A stretch of 9,993 bases of DNA from Thermoplasmata archaeon (lineage in GTDB: Archaea > Thermoplasmatota > Thermoplasmata > Thermoplasmatales > Thermoplasmataceae), in NCBI GenBank assembly GCA_021835265.1, contig JAKBQK010000152.1, forward strand, positions 1-9,993. The letters run 5' to 3'. Positions 6,225 through 9,993 of the stretch are shown piece after piece. The stretch's first letter is position 1; the number at the start of each line of letters is the position of its first letter. Below the pieces are notes generated by a model. The model saw nothing but the letters and a program-made list of their open reading frames with translations. It made no database searches and was not told where the DNA came from. The position numbers and the translations under genes were made by a program.

Positions 6225-7751
6225 TCAAAACATCCAGTTTAAAAGTCTCTTAACGAGGGGAAAATTAATTGGGATAAGATAGTGTATTATGTCGATTTCA
6301 TCTCTTCCAAGTAATTTTAATTTTTTTGTTATTATTATATATAGTATGGCATATATGCCAAAATAACAAACTGTGTAAAATGTGCTATTTCCTAGAAAGG
6401 TTTCAAAGAGCATAACCAAGATAAAAATACTAATTGCCAGGAGGAAAATTTTAACCACCGGCCACCAATTTACCTCTATTAGTTTTATTCTCCTACCAAA
6501 AATATATAATATAAAAAAATTAAATATAAAGATTGAAGAGTAACCAACAGCTCCTCCGAGTACACCAAATAGAGGTACTAGTGTTACTGAACAGGTCAAA
6601 TTTGTGATAAATGTAACTATTGATGATAGATATACAATCCTAGTCTTCCGTATACCAGAATATCCTTGGATTAGGACATTATAAGAGATAAACAGTGCAG
6701 ACACCAAAATAATTAAGGCAGTTGGCAAAAAAGCTCCCACATACTTTTTTCCTCCTAAAAAGATAATTGTTGGTTGCAAGATTACTAATATGAGGAAGGC
6801 CACTGGGATGTAAAAATAGTATAAAACAAATACAAAGGTTCTTAAGCGTAATTTAATTTTTTCAACCTCATTCGAAGCAAATAAAGAAGAAATTTTTGTT
6901 AAAAGTATATTATTTACCGGCAAAACGAGAGCAAGCAAACTCGACGCTATCAACAATGAAAGATTATATATAGCTAGTTTAGCAAGTGGTAAATAATATG
7001 CAACTACGAGCCTGTCGACATAGGATGCCCCTATCGTTATAGATGAAGATAAAAACAATGGTATCGAATACGAAAAAACTTTACGTATAGGAGTTCTTGA
7101 GGTTTTAGGAGAAGGTGTATAATTGCATTTCTTGAACTTTGAATACAATGTTTTTACGAAGAAAAAGGTGGAAACCAAATTGCCGATGGCCCAACCAATA
7201 ATCATAAACTGAAGCATCGAAGTGTACTCAAACATGATTATGGATAGAGAATACGATGAAACATAGGAAAAAATCAAAATATGTGCACTCTTTCTATAAT
7301 CTTGAAGTCCCATGACCATTCCGTTAAATAGCGCATTCATTTCAACTGCAAATAAATTAATCCCTAACAACTGAATAATTTCTGTTGGAACAAGTCTATG
7401 GAATAAAAAACTGTCTAATGCCGAAGAAAATATCAAAAGCGATATAACTGAAATTAAACTAATTAATATCGATAAAAATGAGAAACGTTTAATGAATTCT
7501 CTTAAAACGGTATCTTCCTGTTTAGCTTTAAGGTACGAAATATAGTGTTGGAATCCATAAGGGAGACCATAGGAGAGGGCTATAGATAAAAGTGATGTAA
7601 CCGCGACTAATAACGCAACAACTCCCACTATTGTTTGGGGCATTATATGCATTATTATAATGTAAAAAAGTCCACCCATAGCCAATTGAAAAAAAGAGCT
7701 AAGTAACTGAAGTGTTTCACCCTTGTTTTCTTTTAGCGAAGTGGCTTCCAT
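6225..7751 (-). CDS. Polysaccharide flippase of the MOP superfamily (Wzx-like)
   Basis: Integral membrane protein of 508 residues, expected to flip a lipid-linked oligosaccharide from the inner to the outer face of the cytoplasmic membrane. About 14 hydrophobic segments can be counted, roughly at 14-34, 42-64, 91-112, 124-146, 155-175, 180-200, 227-247, 258-280, 304-330, 341-363, 372-392, 397-418, 431-451 and 458-476, the number usual for this superfamily. Motifs include YGLPYGFQHYIS after the second helix, the ASYVDRLVVAYYLPLAKLAIYNLSL stretch (starting about 242), and the GVLGGAVGYSS turn near 396-406. The length fits the family. It lies 75 bases behind the DUF2079 gene on the same strand, and a perfect dyad sits in that gap. 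No ribosome-binding site is visible before the ATG. The substrate cannot be read from sequence; a glycan for surface glycosylation is inferred from the neighbours. Intact. Confidence 0.87.
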   Translation of the reverse strand: MEATSLKENKGETLQLLSSFFQLAMGGLFYIIIMHIMPQTIVGVVALLVAVTSLLSIALSYGLPYGFQHYISYLKAKQEDTVLREFIKRFSFLSILISLISVISLLIFSSALDSFLFHRLVPTEIIQLLGINLFAVEMNALFNGMVMGLQDYRKSAHILIFSYVSSYSLSIIMFEYTSMLQFMIIGWAIGNLVSTFFFVKTLYSKFKKCNYTPSPKTSRTPIRKVFSYSIPLFLSSSITIGASYVDRLVVAYYLPLAKLAIYNLSLLIASSLLALVLPVNNILLTKISSLFASNEVEKIKLRLRTFVFVLYYFYIPVAFLILVILQPTIIFLGGKKYVGAFLPTALIILVSALFISYNVLIQGYSGIRKTRIVYLSSIVTFITNLTCSVTLVPLFGVLGGAVGYSSIFIFNFFILYIFGRRIKLIEVNWWPVVKIFLLAISIFILVMLFETFLGNSTFYTVCYFGIYAILYIIITKKLKLLGRDEIDIIHYLIPINFPLVKRLLNWMF

Positions 7752-7779
7752 TGCGAGAACAGGTTAAGGTAGCATTTAA

Positions 7780-7797
7780 GAACTTTCCTGAAAGTTC
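7780..7797. promoter_or_regulatory. Perfect 8-base dyad between DUF2079 and flippase genes
   Basis: GAACTTTC (7780-7787) and GAAAGTTC (7790-7797) form a perfect inverted repeat with a two-base centre (CT). It lies about 29 bases ahead of the flippase ATG, just upstream of a weak TATA-like TTAAATG on the minus strand, where a BRE would lie. It could be an operator for a dimeric regulator of the flippase gene. With a two-base centre it is a poor RNA hairpin, though a short stem with a larger loop is possible. Confidence 0.4.
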
Positions 7798-7826
7798 AAG
7801 TAGTGTACCTTTAGCTAATTTAACTA

Positions 7827-9881
7827 TTATGGGGATGGGGAAGTTTGAGTTATCCACATTCCATAAAATTTCAATATTCCATTCAATTCATTTGCAAATC
7901 CAACCATTTGCATATTCTTGTAAGTTGAAGGAAAATTAATTTCACGAGATAAAAATATATTTTGTTTATTTGAACTCGGTGAAAAATCATTAAAAGTAAT
8001 AGAAGTTATGTAATTAGTAAAATTAGAGTTAACTATCAATGATATATTTGTCCCATTTCCACTAGGAGAAAAGCTGACATTCAACGTTAAGATGTAAGTT
8101 CCGGGAGGAAGGGATAACGGTGAAGAGTACCACAAAGTTCCATTTTTGCCATCAACATTAGTCAAACTACTGTATCCGGTTTTATTGTATGGTTGAAAAA
8201 AAGAACTCGCAGGCAGGTATTCTTGAAAAGGGACAAAATATTTAGGGGGGTTACTGTAATTTCTTTCTAATAATATGAAACCGGATGCCTCAGCTAAAAC
8301 CCCATAATCTCCAGAATTAAGGAGTGACTGCATTATTCTCCACATTGAAGGTTCGCTATTACTTTTAAAATAGAAACTTGACTCCGGAGGGTAGCTTATG
8401 TATGCCAAAACAAAATTAATTTTTGTAGAATAAAAGCTATTATTATTTGCATATTTAATGGGAAATCTATTATCTAAAATATTATCTTTGGTCAGATTCT
8501 TTAAAAATGGTGTTACGCCGGCAACTAAATTGCCGTTGTAAGTTAGTTTATTATTATAGTCGGGCAAAGGTCTAGGCAGTGCTTCTGGTAAATCGTTTTG
8601 AATCAACAAATGCGATTCATTATTGGGTATAAAACTTAGTACTTTGTCAAGTTGCTGAAAAAGTGATAGGTTATAATCAATTGATGAATTTATATCATAA
8701 TTCGATGAGGTAGATTTATTTAGTGGGCCATAAGGTGTATAAAGGGATGAAATCAATAATGAGAAAATCAAAATAAACACAAATAAAATGCGGATTGGTT
8801 GATTTTCTTTTCCTTTCGGTACTTTTAGAAGTCCTTGTTTATAATTTAGACAATTCCTTTTTAGAGGTAATTTAGAATTGTCTGTATTAAAAAATCTTCC
8901 AAGCACATCAATTGTTCCAAGAAATACAAAAGGTGCAATACTATCCCCATAAATGTGGAACAGAAATCCTGGATAAATATACGCATAAAAGTTTGTAAAC
9001 ACCAAAAGGTACAAAAAAGGTAGATAAAACAAAATCCATCTTTTGGAAAATAGTGGCAAAAAAGCTAATGGTGTAAAAATAATAAAAAAAGTGATAAATT
9101 TGTTAATAATGTCGCTATAATAAATTTGCCCCCCAGTATTATGTATATTACTATTAAAACCATAAACTCCGCCAACGGAAATAAAATTTATCATAAGTGT
9201 AATGATGGTTAGTATTAACAGAACAAAGTATTGTACGAAACCTTCGTGTACCAGATGGCTAAACGTTTTCTTTCTGTTAACCATCATTGATGTGAGCACA
9301 GTTAATGAAAAGAGAAATGGGTAGAAGGAAAAAGGGTATCTAGTTATTCCAGATAAAAAGAAGAGAAAAATTGAAGTAGTATATTTCTTCTTTTTGTAAA
9401 AATAATATCCGCCTATGAATAAGGCAGGAAAGAAAGATTGAAAATGAAAATCAAACCAAAGCATCCCGCTGAGGGGGGCATATAATAAGTACGCCGAACC
9501 AAATATTAAAGCTAAAAGGTTATCCCGCGTAGTTATTTTAAAAATTTGGTATAGTAATATCGCCGGTAAACCAATAGAGACCACTTGGATAAAAAGCATT
9601 AAGGGATAACTATTGGTAAATGCGACTGGAGTAAGGAAGAACTGCCAACCAGAAAAGAAAAAGGTTTGAATTAATGTAGTAATGGTCCACTGGGTGTGTA
9701 TAGAAATCCAGATCCTCTCCATCGAAATTCCGAGGTCCCAAACAGCTGCATTTAAAGCATAAAATTTTGCGATTTCTATATAAGACCATGTAATCACAAA
9801 AAACATGTAAAATACAAGCATTAAAAATAGAAAAAAAGTGTCCATTTTATGGTAATTTTTTGAGATTTTCAAGTTCCTCAT
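7827..9881 (-). CDS. DUF2079 polytopic membrane protein with large exposed C-terminal domain
   Basis: 684 residues. The N-terminal half is membrane-embedded with about 10-11 hydrophobic segments (for example 15-35, 93-113, 119-137, 169-200, 216-235, 262-305, 309-329, 363-380). DUF2079-type motifs are WDLGISMERIWISI (48-61), YLLYAPL followed by FDFHFQSFFPALF (131-155), and HIYGDSIAPFVFLG (309-322). The family's usual Lys-Glu-Asp after the next helix is Arg-Tyr-Pro here (181-183). From about 385 the chain is hydrophilic and probably faces outward: IPNNESHLLIQNDLPEALPR (418-437) and NSGDYGVLAEASGFILLERNY (522-542) match the exposed part of the family. The last 110 residues look like a beta-rich, sugar-binding-type domain (LPPGTYILTLNVSF). 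Thirteen NxS/T sequons all lie between 388 and 622. Function unknown; the family resembles GT-C-type membrane transferases, so a surface sugar transfer role is possible. GAGAGG precedes the ATG by nine bases. First gene of the unit with the flippase. Confidence 0.82.
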   Translation of the reverse strand: MRNLKISKNYHKMDTFFLFLMLVFYMFFVITWSYIEIAKFYALNAAVWDLGISMERIWISIHTQWTITTLIQTFFFSGWQFFLTPVAFTNSYPLMLFIQVVSIGLPAILLYQIFKITTRDNLLALIFGSAYLLYAPLSGMLWFDFHFQSFFPALFIGGYYFYKKKKYTTSIFLFFLSGITRYPFSFYPFLFSLTVLTSMMVNRKKTFSHLVHEGFVQYFVLLILTIITLMINFISVGGVYGFNSNIHNTGGQIYYSDIINKFITFFIIFTPLAFLPLFSKRWILFYLPFLYLLVFTNFYAYIYPGFLFHIYGDSIAPFVFLGTIDVLGRFFNTDNSKLPLKRNCLNYKQGLLKVPKGKENQPIRILFVFILIFSLLISSLYTPYGPLNKSTSSNYDINSSIDYNLSLFQQLDKVLSFIPNNESHLLIQNDLPEALPRPLPDYNNKLTYNGNLVAGVTPFLKNLTKDNILDNRFPIKYANNNSFYSTKINFVLAYISYPPESSFYFKSNSEPSMWRIMQSLLNSGDYGVLAEASGFILLERNYSNPPKYFVPFQEYLPASSFFQPYNKTGYSSLTNVDGKNGTLWYSSPLSLPPGTYILTLNVSFSPSGNGTNISLIVNSNFTNYITSITFNDFSPSSNKQNIFLSREINFPSTYKNMQMVGFANELNGILKFYGMWITQTSPSP

Positions 9882-9890
9882 ATATACATT

Positions 9891-9896
9891 CCTCTC
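9891..9896 (-). promoter_or_regulatory. Shine-Dalgarno-like site of the DUF2079 gene
   Basis: On the minus strand GAGAGG lies nine bases before the ATG at 9881. It is a partial match to the anti-Shine-Dalgarno sequence and supports this start. It is the only intact gene in the window with such a site, which implies a transcript with a leader. Confidence 0.45.
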
Positions 9897-9993
9897 TATT
9901 TATTTCTTTACTATATTCATTTACAATAATATTAATATCTATTACTTAGTTTGTTGTAAATAAAGTACAGTCTTGATGCAATACTAGGTGAAA
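9897..9993 (-). promoter_or_regulatory. AT-rich promoter region of the DUF2079-flippase unit
   Basis: Very AT-rich sequence ahead of the DUF2079 gene. Two TATA-like candidates lie on the minus strand: AGATATTAATATTATT at about 9926-9941, which would give a leader of roughly 25 bases containing the GAGAGG site, and CTTTATTTACA at 9955-9965, which would give a longer one. The first is favoured by its distance. No gene is visible on either strand in this stretch. Confidence 0.35.

Noticed and set aside
9905..9945. AT-only palindromes such as AATATTAATATT
   Set aside because: Expected by chance in such AT-rich sequence; noted only as part of the promoter region and not as an operator or origin.

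Overview
The window looks archaeal, most likely from a Thermoplasmatales-type acidophile, though the order is an inference. Evidence includes a TATA-like box about 26 bases ahead of a start codon with no room for a leader, many AGA/AGG Arg and ATA Ile codons, a large DUF2079 membrane protein with a long exposed tail rich in N-glycosylation sequons, and transposase remnants with the feel of archaeal IS families. The intact genes are visibly AT-rich; the transposon remnants are clearly richer in G+C. No rRNA, tRNA or CRISPR array was seen.

Layout: (1) 1-1161 holds a decayed DDE transposase pseudogene on the plus strand with several frameshifts and a nonsense codon. (2) 1270-3101 holds two intact minus-strand genes, transcribed in the order hexapeptide-repeat acyltransferase then NAD-dependent sugar-nucleotide epimerase. 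(3) 3219-6181 is a transposon-in-transposon block: an IS4/IS5-type transposase gene on the plus strand is split by a complete but inactivated IS21-family element (istA and istB on the minus strand, about 3780-5861). The split transposase frame can be rejoined across the insertion, and remnants of terminal inverted repeats, 24-base-spaced terminal repeats and a target duplication are visible. (4) 6225-9881 holds two intact minus-strand genes, DUF2079 membrane protein then a 14-helix MOP-type flippase.

The four intact genes (epimerase, acyltransferase, flippase, DUF2079 protein) fit one theme: making, modifying and exporting a cell-surface glycan. The epimerase would supply a deoxysugar nucleotide, the acyltransferase would acylate a sugar, the flippase would move the lipid-linked glycan across the membrane, and the DUF2079 protein, a polytopic protein with an exposed domain, may act on or near the surface. 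All four lie on the same strand, but the IS block separates them into two transcription units. No glycosyltransferase of a recognisable soluble type is present here. I see no evidence for a wholly new system; the best observations are the nested insertion, the zinc-ribbon-like insert in the epimerase, the sequon distribution in the DUF2079 protein and a perfect dyad ahead of the flippase gene.
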